A DNA stretch of 64,000 bases from Bursaphelenchus xylophilus (taxonomy: Eukaryota; Nematoda; Chromadorea; Rhabditida; Aphelenchoididae), in NCBI GenBank assembly GCA_904066235.2, contig CAJFCV020000003.1, forward strand, positions 7,874,001 to 7,938,000. Direction: 5' to 3'. Shown one piece after another: positions 25,749 to 36,800 of the stretch (position 1 is the first letter of the stretch; the number at the start of each line of letters is the position of its first letter). The position numbers were made by a program, and so were the translations under genes. A model generated the notes under the pieces. The model was given only the letters and a program-made list of their open reading frames with translations. It made no database searches and had not been told where the DNA came from.

Positions 25749-28700
25749 ATGTGGTCATCCCTCGGAGCCGTGATCTCCGTCGTATTCGTCTTTGCAACTT
25801 CAATCGATCAAGTCCATTCCTTGAGATGCTATGAAGAAGAAGGCGTCCCTCTGAATATCCGACCTTTTGAGTATTCGATTGCGGGCAGTCGTCCAACTGC
25901 GGTGAGTTGAGCTTTTAATGTTGGAGATGTTTTAGTGTTGTGTTGAGTTATTCCTGAATGGAATCGTCAATTATGTGTCAGTTGAGATGCACGACAAAAA
26001 GAAATGGTTTGGGGGAGCGCATGAAAACTTTTGCCAGCTTCAAGCAAAGAAGCACAGATTTGTGTGGTAAGCCATTTCCATCCATCTTCCCTTTGATTTT
26101 TATGATGACTAATTTTTTATTTTTATTTTGGCTGTTGCAAAGAAAATTTCTGCAACTCAAATGAACACTTACAGTACAATTTTCACAATTACCTCGCAAT
26201 GATGAACAAGGAGAAAGGGTAATTACTCCAAGATTAATTTAGTTTTTTAGAATTTCCGCGGAAAAATTCGTCCTTCTCTACATAGTTGCCGGTATTGCAG
26301 TTAGTGTTGTTGTTGCCGTAGTTGTGGCTAAGATTGTAATAGGCCAATGGGAAACTCATTCCACTACGGAAGCTCATCAAAGCAAATATGTAAGCTTGAT
26401 ATCCATACTATAAAGTATTCTTACTTTATATACTCCCCGCCATAAGTTTTGACCCCCCTTCTAACTCGGTCCAAAGTGTACCAATTTGGACCAAATTTGG
26501 TACGTAGTCTACTGATAACCTGGTGGTAAAAAATATCATATCAGGGCAAACCACATAGCTGTATTTCAAAATCCAGAGACAATTTTTTAAAATCACCCCC
26601 AAAAAAAGAGGACAAAAGTTTTGACCCCCCTTTAAAAAAAGTTAAATATCGCCACCGGATGTAGCCCGAACCTTTCGCAATCGACGTGCCATACCTGAAT
26701 ACAGGTTAATAAACGCTTTTCCGTTGAATGCTTCGTTGCATCTGAGGATGCAACGCGTTAAACCGAGTTTGATGTAGAGCTGCACAAAATGGTTAATATC
26801 TCGCTCTAGCGCTTTCCAAATGTTCTAAATTGTGTTTATATCATTTGCTTTTGACTTGTAATCACCTGCGTTAGCCTTCTTCTTTTGAAAAAAGTCCACG
26901 ATGGCCTAGCGGGGCCGATTCGGCCGATATCCAGTTGTCATGCCCAGCCTTGGAGAGCGATTTGCTCTTTGGCTAAAGGTCTAGATGTGGTCTTTAGGTC
27001 CTCAATCTAATCCTGAGACCCATATTTACACTCAGTATTGTAAAATTTCTCGATTTGACACGTTTTGTAATGGGTTTCATTCACCTTAATCTTGAGTTCG
27101 CCGTTACTGTAAATGCCCCCGAGGACGATCACATCCCCGCAGGCGATTTGGCGTTCGATACGTCTCAGACGTAGACGGCGGGTGCCGTAGCTTCTTAAAT
27201 TACGCGGGCCATCTAATGCAAGCCATTTTTCTTCGGTAAAAATCCATTTGAAGAACTCGGTTTTTTTGTTAAGGTGCAGATCGGCGAAGTTGCGGCGGCA
27301 AACCATTTGAGATCGTGTCAGCGGGAGTTAATTCTTGGTTTAAGAGTAGATATGAGTCTCAGGATCAGATTGAGGACCTAACAACCACATTTAGACCTTT
27401 AGCCAAAGAGCAAATCGCTCTCCAAGGCTGGGCATGACAACTGGATATCGGCCGAATCGACCCCGCTAGGCCATCGTGGACTTTTTTCAAAAGAAGAAGG
27501 CTAACGCAGGTGATTACAAGTCAAAAGCAAATGATATAAACACAATTTAGAACATTTGGAAAGCGCTAGAGCGAGATATTAACCATTTTGTGCAGCTCTA
27601 CACCAAACTCGGTTTAACGCGTTGCATCCTCAGATGCAACGAAGCATTCAACGGAAAAGCGTTTATTAACCTGTATTCAGGTATGGCACGTCGATTGCGA
27701 AAGGTTCGGGCTACATCCGGTGGCGATATTTAACTTTTTTTAAAGGGGGGTCAAAACTTTTGTCCTCTTTTTTTGGGGGTGATTTTAAAAAATTGTCTCT
27801 GGATTTTGAAATACAGCTATGTGGTTTGCCCTGATATGATATTTTTTACCACCAGGTTATCAGTAGACTACGTACCAAATTTGGTCCAAATTGGTACACT
27901 TTGGACCGAGTTAGAAGGGGGGTCAAAACTTATGGCGGGGAGTATAGTATGGTATATGTCCAATGGCTATCTCTGTGTTTCAGTTTGAAGAGAAATGCGC
28001 GATCATCCTCCCGCAGATGGGAAAAGGCGAAATGAAGCAGTTGAAGTCTCAAATGAAATATGCCCGTACAACGCAACGCCCACAAGTCCGTGAATTGAGA
28101 GGACAACCAGTGATCACCGGCGTCTTCACTTACAGTACTAATAGTGTTGTAACCAACCGCCAGTTGGGTCCTGTGGAAGTGAAGATCCCTAAGAATGGCG
28201 TCACTGATTTCATGGATATCCTCATGCAAATGGTTTCCATTGGTCCCAGAGAAATGAAATTCCCTTATAAAATGCTGGAGGCGATTTGTGATGAAGTCAA
28301 AAAGATATTCCTGGCTGAAGCGACTCTTCTTGATGTAAGTGGAGAGTAGGAGGATGATAGAATTTTGTATGATGACGAGTTGGGAGTCGTTTAGGTCCCG
28401 GTTCCATGCCAAGTTTATGGTGATATTCATGGTCAATATAGTGATCTCTTGCGCTTTTTCCATCTGAATGGATGGCCTCCAACTGTAAGATGTGTCTTTT
28501 TGGGAGATTATGTGGACAGAGGACGGCATGGTTTGGAGGTAAGTCTTCATTTATCAGACATTAAATTATAATATATCACATGGTCATGATGATCTTGCAG
28601 GTGATTGTTCTTCTCTTTGTCATGAAGATTTGTATGCCCTATGATGTCTACATTGTCCGTGGAAACCATGAAGACGCCATTATCAATCGCTCTTACTCGT

Positions 28701-29957
28701 TTTTGTCGGAAATTGAATACCGTATTCCGGCAAACGAAAATGGTCATCTGAAAGTGATGAGCAAGTTTATTGACACGTTCACGTCTCTTCCTTTGGCTGT
28801 GAGAATTGGAAAAAGAGCACTGGGAATGCATGGGGGATTGAGTCCGAAGCTGGTCAATTGGGAGAGCATTTTAAATATCAGGAGGCCGTGCAATCTGAGA
28901 AAGGGTACCATACAGTGCGATCTGACTTGGTCTGATCCTGATTCTAATGTCAGAGGATATGAGGTGGGGATTTGGGCTTTTCTGGGCTCTGCAAACTTGT
29001 GAGGAGTTGTAAATGAGAATTGTAAATTTTTGGCTATCAAGGGAAGTACCCCAAGTGCGACACTCCGATTTTCTTTAAATTTTGAGCACACGTCGGGCAT
29101 GAACTAAACAACAATTCCTGGAAGTTTTAGTTCGCGCTTTTCAGGCGCCGCCGAGATATTGAACGATCTTTGCCGCCGAGAGAGTACGCTAAGCACGGAG
29201 AGCGGACAGAGAGAAAAGCACTTTTTGGCCATAACTTTTCTTGTTTCGTGCGGAAAAAAATGATTTTATGTGGAAACATTACCCTCCATGGTAGAAATAG
29301 GCACGGAACTTTTCGTGCCGAAATTCCGCAAAAAGTGTCAAATTTTCGCCCACTTTCGATCTAAACATCTCGGTTGTTTCTGCAAAGCGCGAGCTAGGAT
29401 TCTCGCATATATTTTAGAAAAAATCATTCTAAATTTGTGCCAAGTTTCATCAAAATCTGAGCGTCGCACTTGGGGTACTTCCCCTGTAAGAAAGCTTACT
29501 GATATTTAATTCCAGCCCAATCTGAAAAGAGATCCGAATGGAGGAATGGGATATCAATTTGGAGCCGACGCAGTTGACAGGGTCTGCCAATCCCTAAAAA
29601 TTGACGTCATCTTTCGTGGCCATCAATGCCCAATGCCCGGATATGAATTGTTCTCGGAGAGATGTATCACTCTCTTCACTGCTCCTGGCTATAGATCATC
29701 TTCGGAAGGGGACTGTAATTATGGAGGATCGCTCTTTATCGACCATGACTTCCGTATGACAATCACTAGGATTGGAGTCGATAATACGGTCAGAGTGCTC
29801 AGAGATATCCAGAAATTGGATAAGGTGGGTAATCAACAATCGCCAGCTTTATGTTCATTGATTATTAGCAATATTTTATTTCAATCACCTATTTTAGGGA
29901 GAGAAGTACAATGATATGGGTTCGTTGCAAGCCAAGGAACATCACGATGACGATTGA
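25749..29957 (+). CDS. Predicted receptor-like PPP phosphatase: Ly6-type ectodomain, one TM helix, PP1-like catalytic domain
   Basis: Exons 25749-25901, 25936-26066, 26135-26218, 26251-26389, 27984-28334, 28395-28538, 28601-28963, 29516-29824 and 29898-29957 give 577 residues. Residues 1-25 look like a signal peptide. Residues 26-110 have a three-finger/Ly6 pattern: LRCY, a CC pair, a single Cys, then CCKENFCN, matching the family's closing CC...CN. A hydrophobic helix ([26 protein letters not shown], split here only by naming; about 129-154) follows. After a basic juxtamembrane stretch comes a complete PP1-like domain: GDIHGQ at 295-300, GDYVDRG at 323-329, GNHED at 355-359, then HGGLSP and RGHQ. 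The first intron after the helix is phase 0 and contains a transposon; without it the intron is only 78 bp. Intron 26067-26134 lacks an AG acceptor. Alternative: two genes, with the phosphatase starting at ATG 27963. Confidence 0.68.
26067..26134 (+). other. Intron with non-AG acceptor (GT-TG) in the Ly6-like exon set
   Basis: The donor GTAAGC at 26067 is strong, and reading through gives a stop at once. The next exon must encode CCKENFCN to close the Ly6-like fold, and its frame is preserved only if it starts near 26135. The bases before it read TTTTGGCTG, with no AG. The best fit is an intron ending TG; a GG end three bases earlier would add one Cys. Confidence 0.55.
26431..27944. mobile_element. 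Tc1/mariner-type element with about 600-bp terminal inverted repeats
   Basis: A 1514-bp insertion flanked by TA on both sides (26429-26430 and 27945-27946), the Tc1/mariner target duplication. The outermost sequence TACTCCCCGCCATAAG is repeated inverted at the right end. The two arms match with few differences for about 600 bp (left to about 27033, right from about 27345). The 310-bp centre holds a minus-strand fragment of a Tc1-like transposase. It is therefore a non-autonomous internal-deletion or fold-back derivative. It sits in the phase-0 intron of the receptor-like phosphatase gene. The high arm similarity suggests a fairly young insertion or ongoing arm conversion. Confidence 0.9.
27007..27306 (-). 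pseudogene. Transposase fragment, Tc1/mariner DDE domain
   Basis: A 99-codon minus-strand frame inside the element. [18 protein letters not shown] and [16 protein letters not shown] match the middle of Tc1-like transposases (the conserved IFSDE-K-x-LDGP and VWGA-x-x-x-G regions around the second catalytic Asp). The DNA-binding N-terminus and the rest of the catalytic domain are missing, so it cannot encode active transposase. Confidence 0.75.
29041..29483. mobile_element. MITE-like element with 21-bp perfect terminal inverted repeats
   Basis: GGGAAGTACCCCAAGTGCGA at 29041 is repeated inverted at the right end. The match is perfect over 21 bp (29041-29061 against 29463-29483) and continues imperfectly for another 12 or so bases inward. 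The 443-bp body has no coding capacity. It lies in the intron 28964-29515 of the phosphatase gene. I could not see a clear target-site duplication. Confidence 0.75.
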
Positions 29958-30071
29958 AGGCAGAAATTTATTATGGAATCTGTTTTAAATACGATAAATT
30001 GTCTTATGACGGTATTATATTACCTTGGCAATGTTATCTTATAACTACATAATTTGATATAGTCTAGACAC

Positions 30072-32554
30072 TTATGCTTGATTTCGACTTTGAATTTCTT
30101 TAAGTTTCTGGAAATGCGCAACCAGTGATTCTTCAGCACTCTTAATATCAGCTAGAGATTGAACAACGGCAGTGTCAAGAGCACAGTTCCCTTTAGTTTC
30201 CAGTAACTCTTTTCCTTTTTCGGAGTCGACTCCAATCACTGAGTATTCAGGAAGAGAAGGGTCAACGTGCTGAAAATTAAAATTTTTGTCTAATTGTGCA
30301 GCTTGTGGTCATTGTGACGACTATTTCTCACTTTTTTGTACAACTGCAAGATCTGATGCAAGCTGATTGGCCCAGGATTAACCAAATTCAAGGGCCCACT
30401 GTGTCTTTTTTCCATTAAATCGAGAAGGATGGGGATGCAATCGGGCAAAATGGTGACTGATACGGGAATATCAAAAATTTGCCTGGAATTTTGTTACAGG
30501 TATATTGCGACAGGTACTCACTTGTATCCCAAGATCTTTGAAAGTAAATTTCTTTCGTCAGAAAGCTCGAAATTGATGGGCAGAGTGATCCTTGCATTGA
30601 TGAGTTCGGGCCAATAAAACGAGTTTATCATTCTGTCGGTGTACCCTTTGACTACTGAATAAGAATTACCGAAGAATGTGGGAGTATCTGAAAATCGAAA
30701 AATACGAATGCCATCGAAAGGAACCCCTCGTCGAGAGGAACCCCTCGCGAGGGGTTCCTCTCGAGGAAAACCGAAAAATACGCCTGGTATTATCTTCTTT
30801 TGCGTTTTACAATCATTTAATGTCCCTACCGTTTTCATTAAATGGCTTTCCACCGATTGGATGGTCTTCATCGTAGGCGAATAAATAACCTGTTCCAACG
30901 TAAGTGTAATGATATCCGAGTTTTCTAGCGATCTGTGCCAGCTTGACAGGGCAATAAAGATTGTCTCTAACGTTTTCATGAGTCTTCTCGGGCCCTCCTT
31001 CCAAATATCCGATCGTTTTGTCACCGCCTCCATGAGTCCTTCCAGTTACATTCAGAATATGGGTTCCTCGAAGAGATGTCAACTCTTTTTCAACCTGAAA
31101 ACCATGACATTATCCAAAAAGCTGTTGGAGTTTCAAATTTTAATCGACGTATTTATTTTACTCACCTCCGCATCGGTATTTTTCCCAACGCGAGCTTCAG
31201 CCAAAGAAAATGGAATTTGGCGCTTCTGAAGCTCCTTCTGAACTTGTTGCCCAACCCAGCCATTCCCTCCGTAGATAATCACAAACATTTTTTGAGGTAA
31301 ATGGGGCTTTAAAGCGGACTCAACGACGCGACGGAGACCTACAAAAAATGCCATAGGTTTGCTTCTAATTGAGGCACACCATTACAATTTGGATGTGCTT
31401 ACCTTCGTCAAATGGAATGACTGGCTCCCAATCCAGTTCCTTTTTCGCTTTGGAAATGTCGATCAAGTATCTGAGATCGTTGTAAGGTCTATCGGGGATG
31501 GAGATGAACTCTACTGGACGTTGAGGACGCCCAAGTTGTTTGTCAACCTCGGCTTGAACGCAGTGAGCAAGCTCGATCACTGTAATCTTAGTATCGTAGA
31601 AAGACGCCGTATTCTTATGTCGTTTTAAAAACATCTTCTTACCGTTCTTTTCATAGTACGTTCCTAAGTTGTAAATTTGTCCAACCTTTCCTTTCTCAGT
31701 AGCCAAACAGATCCCTCTGGCCGCATCATCAACATACAACCAGGATCTCAATTGCTTTCCAGTTCCTTGTACAGTAAATTTCTCGCCTTTTCTGGCAACG
31801 TCAATGAATCTGGGCACTAACTAAAAGTAATAATGCTTAGAATTCACCACGCAGCTCTCAATAGAGGATCTTTTGCATACCTTAACATCCCATTGATTAG
31901 GTCCATAAATGTTGTTGATCCGCAAGATAGTAATCGGCAGTTTGTAACTCTCTCTGAACAGATTTGCATAGTGTTCAGCAGCAATCTACAGAATTGATGA
32001 TTAAATATTGCTGTAAATAATTATTCTTACTTTTGTAGCGGCATACGGGTTCCCTGGTTTCATCGGCTCATCTTCAGACTTGCCGGTTTCCTCATCAGTT
32101 AAATCAGAATCTCCATAGACCTCATCAGTGGAAATATGAATGAACTTGGATACCTTTCCATAGTCTCTGACGGCTTCCAGGAAATCAATGTAAGAGAAAA
32201 CGTTGTTCTGAAGAGCCTCGCAGGGATCGTTGTAACAACGAGTTGAAGTACAGTCAGCGGCAAAATGGATGATGCAATCAATCTACAAGTTGTTGTAGTT
32301 ATGTAGTCAATGCTTACATTGTAAGTTTCCAGGATATCCGTGACAACCGCTTTGTTGCGAATATCAGCCAACGCCAATTTGTAACGTTCGGAGTTTCTGA
32401 CCCTTTCAGAAACATAATTAATATCGCTGTTGAGGATCAACTTGTCAAGGTTGACAATAAAGACATCCGGCCAGAAATCAAAGGCAAAATTAATGTAGTT
32501 GGCACCAATAAAGCCACAACCTCCGGTTACGAGTAAACGGGTTGGCTTGGTCAT
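30072..32554 (-). CDS. rml-2: dTDP-glucose 4,6-dehydratase fused to RmlD-like reductase (RML-2-like)
   Basis: Minus-strand exons 32554-32318, 32282-32031, 31985-31881, 31820-31403, 31338-31166, 31094-30830, 30687-30522, 30482-30332 and 30269-30072 give 654 residues. The N-terminal half is an RmlB-type dehydratase: [11 protein letters not shown] (NAD-binding), STDEVYGD, and NPYAATK with the catalytic Tyr159 and Lys163. The C-terminal half is an RmlD-like reductase: [13 protein letters not shown] and [11 protein letters not shown], also with a YxxxK pair (about 493 and 497). Nematode RML proteins make dTDP-rhamnose, and plant RHM enzymes have a similar fused layout. The exon 31820-31403 reads through a GTAAGAAG...CTAAG stretch (31588-31643) that looks intron-like but is 56 bp, so removing it breaks the frame. 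It is kept as coding, adding about 19 residues after [10 protein letters not shown]. Intron 30688-30829 contains a 34-bp perfect palindrome. Confidence 0.85.
30731..30764. repeat. 34-bp perfect palindrome in an rml-2 intron
   Basis: Reads TCGAGAGGAACCCCTCG followed immediately by its exact reverse complement, with no loop. A partial third copy of GGAACCCCTCG lies just upstream (30720-30730). GC content is far above the surrounding intron. Confidence 0.9.
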
Positions 32555-33847
32555 GGCGGGGCTATAATAAACACGTGATGAAAAATCAAACCAACAGTGC
32601 CGGTTTACAAAATTAAGTTCTAGTTTGGTACACAAATAAGATGAAAATTTGGAAGCTTATTCTGAGGGTCTTCACCTGCGTAAATTGATGGAAATTTTAA
32701 AATTGCGGAATTTTTAACTAGCACTTGGTATGTTTCTATTATAACCTTCCGTATCGCTGCAAAGCTCAAATATACAAAATTTCGTACGGTAACCACCAAT
32801 TTAATGTGATTTGGCAAAATTTGAAAGGGGCTAAACAACCAGTTTGTCTATTTTAATAAGAACTGATAGAAAAAATTTCAAAAAAGCTGCTAAAATCACA
32901 AAATTCTCAAATGCCGCAGAACCGTTCCGCTTTGAATCAGGTTGCAATCAGTAATGCGCTCTTCCCTTGCCTTTTTCTTTTTTGCCTTTTACGCGGGTCA
33001 AGGTTGAGATGGAACCTTTTTGCTGTCTCGATTCATATGTTGATAAAACTTTGAGTCTCCGTTCAGAACACTTTCCTCATTCATCTTTGTTGGGTTCAAA
33101 ACGGTGTTATTTTCACATTTCCTCTTCTGAAATTGAAAGCCAGACTATTAATCATCGAATAGTCATCCATTTCTTGTAAGAATTTATTTTCTTTTTTTTC
33201 AAAAAATCTTTATAATTATTACCAAACCAAAAATCGACAAAAGAAATTAATATTTCAAAGATCTCAAAATGAAAAAAAATCGAAAGAAAGAGTTCCAGAC
33301 ATTACAGGTTACGTACGAATTTCGTAGCAATAAAAATAGGCAACAAAAATCCTATCTACTTGTAAAGACTAAAGGTGTTTTGACTAATCTTGGAAGTAAA
33401 AACCGGAGAGAGTAACAGCGAAGAATGGAGCTTAATAGTACCGCTGAACTTAGTACCAATTATACACAGAACTGGCAATAGAAAGAAACTTTAGTATGCG
33501 GCTAAAGAACAAACCAATTGTGAACAGACGTATTTTAGAAATACTCAATTTTGATCTTATGACACAAAAAATAGAAGTAATTATGGTACAAAACATACAA
33601 CAAGAAGCACGATACACGGTCTGTCAGAGGCGGCAGAGAAGAAAAGAATTCATTATATTCATTATGAGGACATTCCTGCCGTCGGCCAGAGCCAAATAAA
33701 ATAGGGAAAATAACATTAAACCTCTAACTTTGTTTGAAGACATTCATGGTTTATATATTGTAGACTTTACGCGAGAAAATGGCAAATTTTGTTTACCATG
33801 ACATAGAAATTAGACAATGGGGAGGCAATGAGAATAATGTTACAGAC
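32555..33847. other. Intergenic between rml-2 promoter and kin-2 3' end
   Basis: About 1.3 kb, AT-rich, no supportable exon. The left side is the promoter of the minus-strand rml-2 gene; the right side is the 3' UTR of the minus-strand kin-2 gene. Small frames in this stretch lack family features. Confidence 0.45.
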
Positions 33848-36800
33848 TTAGGTCATCAGCTTGACGTAGGAGTTGTAGTTGGAGACGTCTCGTTTCAGAA
33901 TCTCGCGGACTGGGCCCATTACTCGTTCGAATCGGTTGCGGTCCAACTTCACGCATTTCAGGGGGGTCTCGGCCACTACGGTGGCGGCACGGGGTCGGTC
34001 CAGGAGAAGGGCAATCTCACCTAAAATCATATCATTTATTGCTCGTAAACGGGATTAAATTAAGAACAGAATATCAGGATGCGGTCAACGCATTTTTAAC
34101 GATTATAACAAACTTACCAAAGTAATCGGAGGGGCCAAGTTTTCCAACCTTCTCGAAAGGCGCGTCATCACTGCGCTTCTGTAAGACCTCGGCTTGTCCA
34201 TCCAAAATAATAAAGAACTCATCACCGGGCTGTCCCTGTTCAACTACATGAGTTCCTGGCTCAAAGTCGCATCGCTCCAGGGCATCAGCAACATTTGCAC
34301 GCTCCCATTTGTCCAAATCGGCTAAAATAGATAGCGTTTTATGAAAGAGTATAATATTTTCAGAATATACGTTACAGTTTGTGATAACATATTTGTATGG
34401 CATAAGCTTACCCAAGATCTGTACCCTCGACAAGAATTCATCGTACATCTTTCTCTTTCTCATTGTGGATCCCATGAGAATGGCACGGTAAGTCAATCGG
34501 TCAATGGCCCATAGTTTCACATCAGTCTTGGCCTTGATGGTTGCAGCTCGAGGGGTTCCGTAGATCAGGGCAAGCTCTCCGAAAGAACCTCCTTCATTGA
34601 TCGTAAGGCAATATTGGTTATTAACATAGACATCAACTTTGCCTGAGTCGATCACGTAGAAGTTGTCTCCTTCCTCTCCCTAAAATATTTTCATTTTATG
34701 TAGTTTAGCGGTTATAAGGCCGATTTTCTAAAGATATGAACGCACAGAAACTGTAAATTTACCTGTTGAATGATGGTTTCCCCTTCCTTCTTCTCCACGG
34801 GGAACATGGCGTCGAAGATGGCCTTCTCCTCATCCTTGTCCAAGTGCGCAAACAACACATTCTTACACATGGCCTTCTTCAGGGCGTTCTGAGTCTCGGC
34901 GTCTTTTGGAATCACGACCTTCACGTAGTTGGCGGCTTCATTCTCATCTGGCACCTCGGCCGACACGCCCAATCGGCGCTGGCCGCGCTGTGGGATGCGC
35001 GGGGGCTCGTCGATTGTATCATCCTCCTCCGCCTGGGCATCTTGGACCTCCTAAAATGGGAATGAAAATCCAATTTTGGGACATCCGTCAAGCCGATCAG
35101 TTGGGCTTGTCATGTGGGGTTATTACAGCTACGTGTGACATTTATTTATGGAAAATTGAGTTACGCCGAGAGCTCGGGTTGCCAGTTTTAGAGGGTTTTT
35201 TGCTTTTGGATTTCCTACCTATAGCCTAACTCGTGAAATTATTAGGGCCTTATGTTCGGCAAATAAAGAGCATAAATAGGAAAAATAGAAATAAACAATT
35301 TGATAGACACCTGCTTGTACCTTTTTCTTGTTTGGTGATCCAGCCTCAGTGGGGTTGACGGTCGCGGTCCCACCTTGGTTATTGTGACGCGCCGTGCGTC
35401 GTGAGCTCAACTTCTGGCCCATGCGACAGAATTTTAGCGCGTTTCGGAGGGAATAAATATTTTCCGGATCACTGGAACGACAGGCACCATAAATGCGGGA
35501 ACGGACGGCCGAATATTCAAATACTCACGAGTCATGTAAACACAAACGAAAAACGCAATTGCTGGGGGCAGAAAATCCACGACTTTTTGTTTTTTTGCGA
35601 CTCTCTAGCCCCATCAGCCTAAGGGGGTAAAGAGGGAAGCCGAAAAATAAAACGAATTTGTGTTTTGGAAGAGAAACCGATTCATAGTCGGGCTGACCGG
35701 GGGGACGGGAGAAAAGAGCGGAGAGGCTCACAATTTCCTGAAGCCTAAATCAAAAAATTTATACATGTGCGAGGCGAAGAATGGGCGAATTCCATATCAT
35801 TTCGGGGCGCAGAAAAACTAATAAAACGTCGAAACGCTGATAGTCCCTGCGAGGTTTGCTTTGGAACGCGAAATCAACGGCCGTTCCAACTCTTTATTGG
35901 AAAAACAAAGAGCACGTGGAAATGTGGAAGTGACAGCGCCCATGTCAACACCACAACGCATCGAATGTTCGCAGCCAGGTTTTTGATTTCTAATATAAAA
36001 GTCTCCATTTCTATTGGAAACGCTTTGATTTCCGATGTAGAAACCGCTCGCCTAGGTACATAAATCTCTTGTAATAGAGTAGTAAAAATGAAGTTTACTT
36101 GTGACTTCTCACAAAGTAACAAAAACTTTTTGAAACGTTAAGCTTTGGCCTTGCGAAGACAGGTGAAAAGATGCTAATCTGGTTTCGACAATAATGCGGC
36201 GACATTCGGGGGATTTAAAAGTTTAATTCCCGGGGTAAACCAAACATACTAACGTTATGGAATTTTGTTTTTTTACACTACATATATCAAATTTCCGTCT
36301 AATTCTGCCTTATAATAGCTAGCTGACCGACTCAATTCTCTTCCATGGCCGTTTCAGTCAGTAATTAATTCGGAATTTTCAGTTAAAGAAAAGCCCAGAA
36401 AGCCCACGAAAGGATAAAAAACCAAATTTAAATTCGTTTTAGAAATTAAGTCGGCAGGAAATGTAATCCTTTGTAAAAAGTAATTCTTGTAAAAAGTAAT
36501 ATTATAGGATGCTTTTGGCCGAGGATTTGTGACTAATATAAAAGAAATGGGTGGGAAACGCCTATGAGGAATCAAAAAGAAACAAATATGTTATAAAACG
36601 CCCTGTTAAACCTGAGAAATAAAGTACTCTACTTTCTAGAAAAAATTGCAAGTAAATAGTCGCAATTTTCTCGTCAAAAACTCCCGTTCGCCATATCGAT
36701 AGTCCCATAAAATCAAGCTGAATGATTAAGGCCAAAAACAAAAAGAACGCGATGGAGGAAAGCGGCTCCGGACCCGCAGGGGGTGCAAAAAACGAGGGAA

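Noticed and set aside
27963..28334. Independent start of the phosphatase at ATG 27963
   Set aside because: It would translate through a perfect TTTCAG acceptor, and the space for a promoter is only the old 78-bp intron. Kept as the alternative but not preferred.
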